A program made the position numbers and the translations under genes. Shown one piece after another: positions 46,908-56,020 of a DNA stretch of 64,000 nucleotides. Source of the stretch: Sphingomonas sp. C3-2 (GTDB taxonomy: Bacteria > Pseudomonadota > Alphaproteobacteria > Sphingomonadales > Sphingomonadaceae). The stretch spans positions 2,175,001-2,239,000 of the forward strand of contig NZ_CP130322.1 in the NCBI RefSeq assembly GCF_033025475.1. Reading direction: 5' to 3'. How positions within the stretch are numbered: the stretch's first letter is position 1; every line of letters begins with the position of its first letter. The notes under the pieces were generated by a model. It saw nothing but the letters and a program-made list of their open reading frames with translations. It ran no database searches and had not been told where the DNA came from.

Positions 46908-48092
46908 TCAGGCCGCAGGTGAGGCAACGGGCGGAGTGGCGCTTGCCGTGCGCCTGCGCCGCCACCAGATCGCCCCGTATATACCTGCCCCGATCAGCAC
47001 GAACAGCGCGACGGCAAGCAGAGGACGGTAGAAGAGCCAGGCGATCGCAATGGTGAGCGTACCGAGCGCGAGGCCGGAGACCATGGCGATGAAGCCGGTT
47101 CCCATGCGCACGATCGAGCCAAGAAGCGGAAGGACATCGGCCAGCACGCCGAGCGGCCCCAGCACCATCTTGAATCCCGCGACCAGCACGACGAAGCCGA
47201 TCGCGCGTAGCACCCAAGCTGTCGTGCGGTTGGCCGATTTCGCCTGCGCGAACATCTGCTCAGCGGATGCGGTGCCCGCCCGAACCATCAGGATCTGCGC
47301 ACCGGCCTTGGTGGGGTAGGGCTGAATGGTGCCGCGCGTCTGCCCCCCTATGATGCTGACCGCCATGCCCTGGGGCGCAGTGACATAGGAAATCTTCATG
47401 TCCCCCACCTTCGGTTCAGCCGGATTATCTCCGATGTAAAGACGGCCTTCGGTCACCGAGGCAGGGCGCGACAAGGCCTTGGTGGCGATTTCGGCCTGCT
47501 CGGTGGTGATCTGGAAAGGGTGATCGGCGGAAAGGCCGTTCAGAACGGCGGCGTCCACGCCGAAGGCGCCAACTTTGCCATGTTCGGCACTGAAGCTCTC
47601 ATTTTTTAGCGTCGGGGCCGGGTTCTCATGGCCGGCAGGCTGGTGAAAACCGCTCGAATCCCGCGCAAAGTCGCTCCATTCGCGAGCATAGCTATAGGTG
47701 GTGGTCGTTTCCTCGCCGCCGCCCAGCTTGGTACGCGTCTCGGACTTGGCGGTTTGTTGCCACTGATAATATTCCACTTTGCGCATCAGGATCAACGCAT
47801 CGCTCTGGATCCCCAACGCCGCATCCTGACGCACGCCTTCGGCAAGCGCGGGGGCCGAGACATGGACCAACCGTCCCTCATTGGCCGGATCGATCCGGTT
47901 TGCGTCCACCGCGACGACATTTGCGGCGCCTTCCGCATTGGCCCGGATCGCATCGACTGAACGTCCCTCGTTCCAGAAAAGCAGTACGATCCCGGCCAAT
48001 GCCAAAATCAGCCCGGTCACTACGCCACGAAAGGAAGCGCCGAGACGGGAAAACCACGAGCTGTGGGTGGTAAAGATGATCGGATCGGGCAT
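46908..48092 (-). CDS. TMEM43-family membrane protein
   Basis: This 394-aa protein matches the TMEM43 family (PF07787-like). A first transmembrane helix (GVVTGLILALAGIVLLFWNEGR, about 21-42) ends in the conserved FWNEGR motif. A long extracytoplasmic domain and three to four C-terminal helices follow (AIGFVVLVAGFKMVLGPL; FIAMVSGLALGTLTIAIAW; ALFVLIGAGIYGAIW). The ATG at 48092 is preferred; the frame is open to 48143. Bacterial roles are unknown. It is the last gene before the putative right attachment site. Confidence 0.85.
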   Translation of the reverse strand: MPDPIIFTTHSSWFSRLGASFRGVVTGLILALAGIVLLFWNEGRSVDAIRANAEGAANVVAVDANRIDPANEGRLVHVSAPALAEGVRQDAALGIQSDALILMRKVEYYQWQQTAKSETRTKLGGGEETTTTYSYAREWSDFARDSSGFHQPAGHENPAPTLKNESFSAEHGKVGAFGVDAAVLNGLSADHPFQITTEQAEIATKALSRPASVTEGRLYIGDNPAEPKVGDMKISYVTAPQGMAVSIIGGQTRGTIQPYPTKAGAQILMVRAGTASAEQMFAQAKSANRTTAWVLRAIGFVVLVAGFKMVLGPLGVLADVLPLLGSIVRMGTGFIAMVSGLALGTLTIAIAWLFYRPLLAVALFVLIGAGIYGAIWWRRRRTASATPPVASPAA

Positions 48093-48291
48093 GGCGTGAC
48101 TCTCGAAATGGACCGCAAGGCGCGCACCAGGCCGCCTGCACAAGCCTCAGCCGATAATATGCCCAGCCATCTCATGGCTGCGCCATAGATATGGGGGGGC
48201 GGGCCACGTAGATAGACGAGGGAGAAATCGGGCTCGCGTCGCTCCATAATTCTTGGTTCACAGCCCCAGCCCAAAGCGCGTTCTGCAGCGG

Positions 48292-48313
48292 TCAAATCCT
48301 GCTCCCGAAACCA
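48292..48313 (+). repeat. Putative attR (displaced tRNA-fMet 3' end)
   Basis: It matches 2108-2129 at 21 of 22 bases, in the same orientation. The bases before it do not form a tRNA: the T-arm partner is imperfect and the 5' half is absent. An intrinsic terminator follows within 20 bases, fitting the original downstream end of the rRNA operon. Confidence 0.72.
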
Positions 48314-48330
48314 ACACCACAACACACACA

Positions 48331-48353
48331 GGCGCCACTCGGCGCCTTTTTTG
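48331..48353 (+). terminator. Strong intrinsic terminator
   Basis: The stem ggcgcc / ggcgcc (48331-48336 with 48341-48346, loop actc) runs into six T. It is probably the native terminator of the rRNA-tRNA operon, now 46 kb from it. The remaining 48354-48625 stretch holds the promoter region of the TonB receptor and no gene. Confidence 0.85.
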
Positions 48354-48625
48354 TGCCCAAATACCTGGCGTCCGGCGCCCGCGCGGCGTTTGCATCACCC
48401 GCACAATCGCCACTCCGACGGGAATCAGAGCTCAATCCGCAAAACGCAGTGGTATGGCTCTGCCGCGACTATCGCGAGTGTGCTGTACTATTGTTCAATG
48501 TAAATTGACGCATGGGTCGTTATTCCATAGACCAATAACATTCGCGAAGTTTTGCGATGGCTCGAAGGCATAATTCGAGCGCTGCGTACTGTACCATCGT
48601 GCAATAAAATTGTGTGGGGAGAGGT

Positions 48626-50767
48626 ATGGTTCACCGTTATGGACGGCGTGTTTCGCTATCGGCCGGGCTTTTGCTGGCGGCTGCACCTGCAATCGCGCAG
48701 GAAGGCGGGCTGGAAGATATTGTTGTCACTGCGCAGAAGCGCGAGGAATCGCTTCAAAAGACGCCGATTTCAGCCGCGGCCTTCACCAGCGCCGCGCTTG
48801 AGGCACGCGGCATCGCCAATCTGAGCGACCTGCAGGCGCAGGTGCCCAATCTGCAGCTGACGCCGCATCCCAACAGCGCCACCACCAGCCGGATCTTCAT
48901 CCGCGGCGTCGGCAATCTCGACGATCAGATCACGCAGGATCCGAGCGTCGCCGTCTATATGGACGGCGTCTATATCGGCCGCAGCCAGGGGCTCGCGAAC
49001 GAGGTTGCCGAGTTGGAACGGATCGAGGTGCTGCGCGGCCCGCAAGGCTCGCTCTATGGACGCAACGCCACGGGCGGCGCGATCAACTTCATCACGCGCG
49101 CACCGGTGCTAGGCGAATTCGAGGCCAAGCAGAGCGTCTCGGTCGGCAATTACGATCTCTTCCGCACGCGCACGCGGCTGAACATTCCGCTGGGCGATAC
49201 GCTTGCGGTCGAGCTGGGCTATCTCCATGCCCGCAAGGACGGCTTCGTCGCCAATCGCGGCACCGGCGTGAAGCGCTTCGGCGATCAGCGCCGCGATGCC
49301 TACCGCGCGGCGGTGCGCTGGGTACCCATGGACGGTCTCGATTTCCGTTATACCTATGACCGCTCGGACATTGGCGACACCCCGCCCTATGTCGCGCTCA
49401 GCCCGCTTTACCCGGCCATGGCGGTTCGCCCGGACGAAGGCTCGTCCGCGGTGGCGGGGTTGCTGCGCAACGATGTGCGCGCCGAAGGGCATAATTTCAC
49501 CGCCAACTGGCAGATCAACGACGATCTCGCGCTCAAATCAGTGACCGGCTATCGCAAGCTGCGCAATTTCTCGAACCAGAATTATCTGGCCGGTGCGCTC
49601 GGGCCCTTTGCGCTGTTCACCAACCAATTCGACGATCACCAAAAGCAGTTCAGCGAGGAAATCCAGCTCGTCGGATCGGCGCTGGAATCGCAGCTCGAAT
49701 ATGTCTTCGGCCTCTATTATTTCGATGAATCCTCGCGCAGTGCGGCGCGCACCGTCACCGCGGCGCGCATTGCCACTGACCGCGCGGTAACCGCCGACAA
49801 CCGCGCCTATGCGGTTTACGGCCAGGGCACCTACAGCCCCGATGCGCTCGACAACCGGCTGCACCTGACCCTGGGGCTGCGCTGGTCGCGCGACGAACGC
49901 AAGGCGACGCTGCAGGATGTCGTGACCCAGGCCAATGGCACCGCGACGACATTGCCGGCAGGCGCGGGCGACAACCGCTTCAGCAATGTCAGCCCCACCG
50001 CCATCCTCGCCTATGATATCAGCGATCGGATCAACGCCTATGCCAAGCTGGCGCGCGGCTATAAATCGGGGGGCTATAATGTCCGCGCCTCGACCACGCA
50101 GCGTTTCAATGAAGGCTTTGGCCCCGAAACGCTGACCTCCTATGAGCTTGGCCTGAAATCCGATCTGCTCGAACGGCGCCTGCGGTTCAATATCGCGGCC
50201 TTCTATGCCGATTATAAGGATATCCAGATCAACACCCAGAGCGACGCGACCAACCCCACGCGCACCGATGTGCTCAATGCGGGCAAGGCGCGGATCAAGG
50301 GGGTGGAGGTCGATATCACCGCCAAGCCCGCCGACGCGCTCACCCTTACCGCCAGCTATGGCTATACCGATGCCAGCTATCAGCGGATCGCGGGGCTGAA
50401 CGGGCAAAATCTGGCGCACCTGTTCGTCTTCACCAATATTCCCAGGCACAGCCTCAATCTGGGCGCCGAATATGTCGTGCCTGATACGCCGATCGGCACG
50501 CTCACCGCCGGCATCAACTATAATTTCCAGGACCGCGCCTACGCGGCGAGCAACGATCCGCGCTATATCATCCCCGATTACGGCCTGCTCGATGCGCGGC
50601 TGACCCTGTCCGAGTTGCCCGTGGGCGCCGCCGATATCCGCCTGTCGCTTTGGGGCAAGAACCTCACCGACAAGAAATATTACAGTTTTCACGGCAATTC
50701 GGGGCTGCCCGGCGCCATCTTCGGCGATCCGCGCAGCTATGGCCTCGATCTGTCGCTCGCATTCTGA
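48626..50767 (+). CDS. TonB-dependent outer-membrane receptor
   Basis: This 713-aa receptor has ATG 48626 with ggggagagg upstream. The signal peptide ends AIAQ (about residue 25), and the TonB-box-like DIVVTAQKR precedes plug motif LRGPQGSLYGRNATGGAIN. The barrel ends DLSLAF with terminal Phe. It is the first gene of an operon with the dioxygenase and MFS transporter. The 15918-16061 remnant derives from a close relative. Confidence 0.95.
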   Translation: MVHRYGRRVSLSAGLLLAAAPAIAQEGGLEDIVVTAQKREESLQKTPISAAAFTSAALEARGIANLSDLQAQVPNLQLTPHPNSATTSRIFIRGVGNLDDQITQDPSVAVYMDGVYIGRSQGLANEVAELERIEVLRGPQGSLYGRNATGGAINFITRAPVLGEFEAKQSVSVGNYDLFRTRTRLNIPLGDTLAVELGYLHARKDGFVANRGTGVKRFGDQRRDAYRAAVRWVPMDGLDFRYTYDRSDIGDTPPYVALSPLYPAMAVRPDEGSSAVAGLLRNDVRAEGHNFTANWQINDDLALKSVTGYRKLRNFSNQNYLAGALGPFALFTNQFDDHQKQFSEEIQLVGSALESQLEYVFGLYYFDESSRSAARTVTAARIATDRAVTADNRAYAVYGQGTYSPDALDNRLHLTLGLRWSRDERKATLQDVVTQANGTATTLPAGAGDNRFSNVSPTAILAYDISDRINAYAKLARGYKSGGYNVRASTTQRFNEGFGPETLTSYELGLKSDLLERRLRFNIAAFYADYKDIQINTQSDATNPTRTDVLNAGKARIKGVEVDITAKPADALTLTASYGYTDASYQRIAGLNGQNLAHLFVFTNIPRHSLNLGAEYVVPDTPIGTLTAGINYNFQDRAYAASNDPRYIIPDYGLLDARLTLSELPVGAADIRLSLWGKNLTDKKYYSFHGNSGLPGAIFGDPRSYGLDLSLAF

Positions 50768-50788
50768 ACAGTGCGAGAGAGGAGAGAC

Positions 50789-51661
50789 ATGACACAGACC
50801 GCTTCTTCATCCGATCTCGGCCATGTCCGGGTCACGCCCGTGCAACCGCTGATCGGCGCCGAGATATCGGGCATTTCGGTCGGCACGGCGAGCCCGGCTG
50901 AGCTTGACCTCATCCACAAGGCGCTGCTCCAATATAAGGTGATCTTCTTTCGCGATCAGAGCCTGTCGCGCGCCGAGCATGTGGCGTTCGGCGAATATTT
51001 CGGCGAGCTCGAAGTCCACCCGCTGTCCGCGCATCCCGAGCATCCCGAACTGCTCGTGCTCGATTCGATCGGTGGTCTGCGCGAGGGGCGGCAGGCGCCG
51101 TCGGCCGATTTCTGGCACAGCGACACCACTTTCCGCGATACGCCGTCAGCGTCGTCGATCCTGATGGGCTATACGATCCCGCCGCTGGGCGGCGATACCT
51201 TATGGTGCAACACCGCCGCCGTTTATGACGGGCTCGACGATGATCTGAAGGAACGGATCGAAACGCTCCACGCCGTGCACAATGGCTTGGTGTCCTTCGG
51301 CCGTCATCTCGACACCGCAGAAAAACAGGCGGCCTTTCTCGAACGCCATCCGCCGCAGATCCACCCCGTTGTGCGCCTCCACCCCGAAACCGGCGAACGG
51401 CTGCTCAACGTCAATAGCGGGTTCACCACGCATATTCTCGACGTGTCCGAAGACGAAAGCACCGATCTGCTCCGGCGCCTGTTCGACGAGGTGAAGCGGC
51501 CCGAATATCAGGTCCGCTTCCGCTGGGCACCGGGATCGATCGCCTTTTGGGACAATCGCTCGACGCAGCATTACGGCGTTGCGGATTATCTGGGCGTTCG
51601 CCACCTTGAACGCGTCACCGTCGTCGGCGACCGGCCGAAGGGACCGCATCCACGAGGATAA
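50789..51661 (+). CDS. TauD/TfdA-family Fe(II)/2-oxoglutarate dioxygenase
   Basis: This 290-aa oxygenase has iron ligands His110-x-Asp112 in FWHSDTTF, a distal His in STQHYGVADY (about 260), and a 2-oxoglutarate Arg near the C-terminus (VRHLERVTV). The family hydroxylates sulphonates, phenoxyacetates, alkyl sulphates and similar compounds, often releasing an aldehyde. ATG 50789 has gaggag upstream. It sits 21 bases after the receptor gene, so it probably attacks the imported ligand. Confidence 0.93.
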   Translation: MTQTASSSDLGHVRVTPVQPLIGAEISGISVGTASPAELDLIHKALLQYKVIFFRDQSLSRAEHVAFGEYFGELEVHPLSAHPEHPELLVLDSIGGLREGRQAPSADFWHSDTTFRDTPSASSILMGYTIPPLGGDTLWCNTAAVYDGLDDDLKERIETLHAVHNGLVSFGRHLDTAEKQAAFLERHPPQIHPVVRLHPETGERLLNVNSGFTTHILDVSEDESTDLLRRLFDEVKRPEYQVRFRWAPGSIAFWDNRSTQHYGVADYLGVRHLERVTVVGDRPKGPHPRG

Positions 51662-51681
51662 GCAGCAAGGGGAGACGGGTG

Positions 51682-52917
51682 ATGCGGGCAACGGAGACTG
51701 TCTTGCACGAGCAGCTGGTGGCGGAGCGCGGGATGACGAGGGGGCCCTATTTCACCCTCTTCGTCCTCTTTTGCAGCCAGATGTTCGCGATCGGTACGAT
51801 AGCGTACGGGTTCGGCCTGTTGGCCAAACCCATCGCCAGCGAATTCTCCCTGTCGCGGGCGGATATGAATATCGGTCTGATGACGCTGATCCTCGGCATG
51901 GCGATCTTTTCTCCCCTGATCGGGCGTGCGCTCGATCGGCTGCCGGGCCGCGTCATCCTGTCGGCGGGGGCGGTGCTGTTCGGGGTAGGGTGCCTCGCCA
52001 TCGCCCTGTCGGCCTCGCTCGGCGCGATGATCTTTGCGGCCTTTTTCCTCGTCGCCTTTGGCGGCGCGGCGCTGGGGCCACTTACCGGCTCAACGCTCAC
52101 CGCGCGGGTCTTTTCCGAAAATCGCGGCCGCGCGCTCGGCATTGTCTCGGTGTCGACCTCGGTCGGCGGCATGCTGCTTTTGCCGGTCATGGCCTGGATC
52201 GTCGAGGGGCATGGCTGGCGCGCGGCGATCGGTGCGGTCGGGCTCGCCGTGCTCGTCCTCATCGGCGGGCTTGGCTGGCTGGTGCGGACGGGGCCGGCGG
52301 AGCAGGATGGGCTGGCCGCCGATGCTGCGCCCGCGCCGCAATGGACGGCGGGTGCTTGCCTCCGCACCGTTGATTTCTGGGCGATCGCGCTGTCGATCGG
52401 TCTGGTCATGGCGGTCGATCAGGCGCTCCTCGTCTCGCTCATTCCCTATGGCACCGACCGTGGCTTCTCGCTTCAGTCGGCCACGCTTGTCGTCTCGCTC
52501 ATCTCGGGGATGGCCATTGCCGGCAAGCTCGCCGTCGGGACGCTGGCAGACCGGGTCGATCCGCGCTGGCTGTTTCTGGGGATCATCGTCCTGACTGCGG
52601 CCTTTCTGCTGCTTCTCACCTTCGATCCCGGCTATCCGACGCTGATCGGCGCGGCAGCGGTCGTCGGCATTGGCTTTGGCGGCACGATGCCGCTCTGGGC
52701 AACCTTTATCGCCCGGCATTTCGGCACCAGCTCGTTCGGCACGGTGATGGGGCTGATGGTCCCGCTCCAGATGCCGCTCAATCTGATCGCGATCAGCTAT
52801 GTCGGTCATGCCTATGACCGTTCGGGCAGCTATCATCCGGCCTATTTCATATGTCTGGCGGTGTTGCTCGTGGCGCTGCTCGCGGTGCTGCCGCTGCGCC
52901 GCGTGCCGGCGCGCTAG
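51682..52917 (+). CDS. MFS transporter
   Basis: This 411-aa inner-membrane transporter has twelve hydrophobic segments and the loop motif GRALDRLPGRVILSAG between helices 2 and 3. A second related loop is GTLADRVDPRWLFLG in the C-terminal half. It resembles the oxalate/formate antiporter-like and monocarboxylate groups. ATG 51682 has aaggggag upstream. It probably moves the dioxygenase substrate or product across the inner membrane. Confidence 0.93.
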   Translation: MRATETVLHEQLVAERGMTRGPYFTLFVLFCSQMFAIGTIAYGFGLLAKPIASEFSLSRADMNIGLMTLILGMAIFSPLIGRALDRLPGRVILSAGAVLFGVGCLAIALSASLGAMIFAAFFLVAFGGAALGPLTGSTLTARVFSENRGRALGIVSVSTSVGGMLLLPVMAWIVEGHGWRAAIGAVGLAVLVLIGGLGWLVRTGPAEQDGLAADAAPAPQWTAGACLRTVDFWAIALSIGLVMAVDQALLVSLIPYGTDRGFSLQSATLVVSLISGMAIAGKLAVGTLADRVDPRWLFLGIIVLTAAFLLLLTFDPGYPTLIGAAAVVGIGFGGTMPLWATFIARHFGTSSFGTVMGLMVPLQMPLNLIAISYVGHAYDRSGSYHPAYFICLAVLLVALLAVLPLRRVPAR

Positions 52918-52924
52918 GCGGCGA

Positions 52925-54115
52925 TCATCGGTCGCCGAACAGCGCGCTGAACACGCGTTCGGTTTCTTCGTCCAGATAGGCGCGTCGTTCCGCCGGCGGC
53001 AGGCGCAGCGCATATTCGCCGATCGGCGTGGTCGCGGCGGACCAGAGAATGCCGTCCAGATGGTCCGCATCGGCAAAGCCCTGCGCGCGCAGCCAGCGCA
53101 TCGCGTCGATCCCGCGCACCTGCCGCAGCGTCAGCGCAAGGCTTTCGAACCGGGGAAAGCGGATCGCCGCATGGTTGAGCGCGAGCATCGCGGCGATTTC
53201 CCAGCGTTCCTCATCCTTTTCGTCGAGCAGAACCGAGGCGATGAACTGCTGGCGCGGCTGGCGCGCCTGCACCACCGCATGGACGGCGCGGCGCTGGATC
53301 TCCTGAAACGCATCGGCGATCAGGTCTTCCTTGCTCGCATAGAAATAGGTCGTTGCGGCAAGCGACACCTCGGCTTCGGCGGCGACCTTGCGGTGCGTCA
53401 GATTGGCCAGCCCCTCGCGCCCGATGATCCGCATCGCGGCGTCGATGATCCGGCGTTTGCCCTGCGGAAGGCTGGGCGCCTGATCCACTTCGGGCAGTTC
53501 CGGGTCTGGCACGCGCATCAACACCGCACGGCGGGTCAGGCGATCCTCCAGCCGCGCGATTACCGCGCTGATCAACGCATCGCGCCGGAACGCCACCGGA
53601 TCGAGCAGCGCGAAGGGAACAAGGCCCTCGGCGATCAGCCGGCGTATGGCGATCCTGTCGGGCGCGGTGTCGTGATGCTGCAAAAGCGTCTGCCAAAAGG
53701 CGGCGCGCGTCTCGATCGCGATCGCCGGTGGCTCGTCGAGCGGCAGCAGCCCGCGCAGCGCCGCGCGCCGCAGTTCCTGCTGCAGGATGACGAGCGGCCC
53801 CAATTCGCGCGTCAGCGCTGTCACCGTCGCCGCGACCAGCGCGCCCGTCGAAAGCAGGCGTGCGGCGGGATCCTCCAGCGCGCGCAGCACACCTTGGCGC
53901 CACTCCGCCAAGGTTACCCCCGCCGCGCCGTGAACCGCGTTCAGCAGCCCGGCTATCGTCTTGAAATAATAAATGACCGCCGATGGCGCGATACCGATCC
54001 CGCCCGCCACCGCCCGCGCGGTGACGCCGCCAATCCCGGTTGCGCACGCAATGCGCACCGCCTCGGCGACAATCGCCCCCGCTGTTTCCTCGCTGGCCTG
54101 TTTCTTTTTGGACAT
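52925..54115 (-). CDS. Tandem TetR-family regulator (two TetR units in one chain)
   Basis: This 396-aa protein is about twice the usual TetR length. The first helix-turn-helix covers about residues 13-62 (GIGGVTARAVAGGIGIAPSA, VIYYFKT). The second covers about 220-270 (GLANLTHRKVAAEAEVSLAA, TTYFYASKEDL). Each is followed by its own ligand-type helical domain. The start at 54115 is chosen for its MSKKKQ N-terminus; the frame is open to 54217. It converges on the MFS gene and is divergent from the ThDP enzyme gene, so it could regulate both directions. Confidence 0.92.
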   Translation of the reverse strand: MSKKKQASEETAGAIVAEAVRIACATGIGGVTARAVAGGIGIAPSAVIYYFKTIAGLLNAVHGAAGVTLAEWRQGVLRALEDPAARLLSTGALVAATVTALTRELGPLVILQQELRRAALRGLLPLDEPPAIAIETRAAFWQTLLQHHDTAPDRIAIRRLIAEGLVPFALLDPVAFRRDALISAVIARLEDRLTRRAVLMRVPDPELPEVDQAPSLPQGKRRIIDAAMRIIGREGLANLTHRKVAAEAEVSLAATTYFYASKEDLIADAFQEIQRRAVHAVVQARQPRQQFIASVLLDEKDEERWEIAAMLALNHAAIRFPRFESLALTLRQVRGIDAMRWLRAQGFADADHLDGILWSAATTPIGEYALRLPPAERRAYLDEETERVFSALFGDR

Positions 54116-54344
54116 GATCTCACGCCAACTATCTCTTGCGGAAAGAAAATTGGCAAATGCAATTGGTGCTGGCCGGTCCTCCTCCGGATGAACGGTGCGC
54201 GCGTGCCCCATGCTCACCCATTTGTGTGATGCGATGCGCCCGATGCTCTTTCAGAATGACGGACGGAAGGAGGAGTCTGGCCTGCTTCCGCCGAGGCGCG
54301 TGGTCGAGCGCGTATGATGGAAAAATAACATGGAAGAGCGGGAT

Positions 54345-55958
54345 ATGTCTGATCTGGTCACTGGCGGCGAAGCCGTGGTTGCGGCGCTCGAAGCGCTTGG
54401 TGTCGAATGTATTTTCGGCGTGCCGAGCCAGCAGAATCTGGCGCTTTTCGATGCCTTGTCGAAATCCACGCAGATCCGGGTGATCGGCACCCGCAATGAG
54501 GCGGGGGCCGCGCATGCCGCCGATGGCTATGCGCGCGCGACCGGCAGGCTCGGTGTCGCGATCGTCAGCACGGGGCCGGGCACCGCCAATGCCGTGAACG
54601 GGCTTTATGAGGCGGGCTTTGCGTCATCCCCGGTCATGCTCATCACCACGCAGATCGACCGGGTTCATCTGGGCAAGCACAAGGCGTTCATCCACGATGC
54701 CGAAGGCCAGTTCGCGATGCTGCAAAGCGTCACCCGGCGCACCGCGCGGGTGCTCCACGGCCACCAGATCCGCGAAACGCTGCTGGCGGTGGCCGAGGAT
54801 ATACTGAGCGGCCGGCCCCAGCCCGGCGCCATCGAAATTCCGACCGATCTGCTCTCGGCGCGCATTCCGGCCAGCACGGCCGCGCCCCGGGCGCTCCAGC
54901 ATGACGCGCCGAACCCGGCGATGCTGGGCGCGGTCGCCGATCTGATCGCAAAGGCAAAGCGGCCGCTTTTGTGGCTTGGCGGCGGGTGCATCCGGGGCGA
55001 TGCCGAGGCGTCGGTGCGCGGCTTTGTCGAGCATCTCGGCGCGCCGGTGGTGACGACGCTCAATGGCCGCAGCGCGCTTGCGACCGATCATCCGCTCGCT
55101 GTCGGCAGCGCGACCTCCTATCCGGCGTTCCGCAAGCTGCTCGACGCCGCCGATCTCGTGGTGGCGGTCGGCACACGGTTTCAGGCGGTGGCCAGCGGTT
55201 TCTGGACGCTTCCGCTGGCGGGCAAGCTGGTGCAGATCGATATCGAACCCGCGATGATCGGGCGTAATTTCCCGGTGCTGGCGGGTGTTGTCGGCGATGC
55301 GGGCGAGACGCTCGATGCGCTGCGCGATCTTGTCCCGGGCGGCACCGTCGATCCCGAATTCATACGGTTGGGCGCGGATGTGCGCGATGAACTGCTCGAC
55401 GATTCCACCGATCGCATCGGCCCCGATCATGCGCGGCTCTGCGATATCGCAGACGCCGTGTTGCCGCACGATCGCATCGTCGTGTGCGATGCGACGATGG
55501 TGGGCAACACATGGGGCAGCTACCGGCTTCCGATCCGCAACTTTAGGGGCTTCACTTACAGCACCAGCCTCGCGATCGGCGTGGCGCTGCCTGTCGCGAT
55601 CGGCGCTGCGATCGGTTCGGGGCACCGCACGCTTGCGATCCACGGCGACGGCGGCGTGATGCTCAATTTGGGGGAATTGGCGACAGCGGTAGAAACGCGC
55701 GCGCCGATGACGCTGCTGGTGTTCAACAATCGCGGTTACGGCGTGCTCAAGATCCTGCAGGAAGCGGCGGGCGTCACGCCCTATGCGGTCGATCTCCACA
55801 CCCCCGATTTTGTCGGACTGGGCAAGGCGATGGGAATGCCGAGCGAACGCGTCGACAATCCCGACGATTTCCAGGCTGCGCTCGAACGGTCGGTGCGGAT
55901 CGACGGGCCGTCACTGATCGAGGTCGATCTTGCCTTGATGGGCGAACCCCGGCTTTGA
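54345..55958 (+). CDS. Thiamine-diphosphate-dependent enzyme (acetolactate synthase-like)
   Basis: This 537-aa enzyme is of the acetolactate synthase/benzoylformate decarboxylase superfamily. It has the catalytic Glu in RNEAGAAHAADGYAR (Glu52), STGPGTANAVNG, a central domain, and a C-terminal ThDP site GDGGVMLNLGELATA ... VFNNRGYGVLK (about 435-475). ATG 54345 has ggaagag upstream; an earlier ATG is at 54330. It would carry out decarboxylation or carboligation of a 2-oxo acid or acyl-CoA; the substrate is not readable. A hairpin follows. Confidence 0.93.
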   Translation: MSDLVTGGEAVVAALEALGVECIFGVPSQQNLALFDALSKSTQIRVIGTRNEAGAAHAADGYARATGRLGVAIVSTGPGTANAVNGLYEAGFASSPVMLITTQIDRVHLGKHKAFIHDAEGQFAMLQSVTRRTARVLHGHQIRETLLAVAEDILSGRPQPGAIEIPTDLLSARIPASTAAPRALQHDAPNPAMLGAVADLIAKAKRPLLWLGGGCIRGDAEASVRGFVEHLGAPVVTTLNGRSALATDHPLAVGSATSYPAFRKLLDAADLVVAVGTRFQAVASGFWTLPLAGKLVQIDIEPAMIGRNFPVLAGVVGDAGETLDALRDLVPGGTVDPEFIRLGADVRDELLDDSTDRIGPDHARLCDIADAVLPHDRIVVCDATMVGNTWGSYRLPIRNFRGFTYSTSLAIGVALPVAIGAAIGSGHRTLAIHGDGGVMLNLGELATAVETRAPMTLLVFNNRGYGVLKILQEAAGVTPYAVDLHTPDFVGLGKAMGMPSERVDNPDDFQAALERSVRIDGPSLIEVDLALMGEPRL

Positions 55959-55987
55959 GCCGGGGCTGCTTTAATCGACGATGAAAT

Positions 55988-56013
55988 ATGGTGGACGCGG
56001 GTGCGTCCACCAT
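55988..56013. terminator. Hairpin between convergent genes
   Basis: An 11-base perfect stem (atggtggacgc / gcgtccaccat, 55988-55998 with 56003-56013) has loop gggt. It sits between the ThDP-enzyme gene and the convergent TonB receptor gene. There is no T tract, so it is probably a bidirectional terminator or 3'-end-stabilising hairpin. Confidence 0.6.
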
Positions 56014-56020
56014 GGGCAGA

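Noticed and set aside
48241-48313. A second complete tRNA near the right boundary
   Set aside because: Only the 3' 22 bases match. The upstream bases do not give a D-arm, anticodon arm or 5' acceptor strand.
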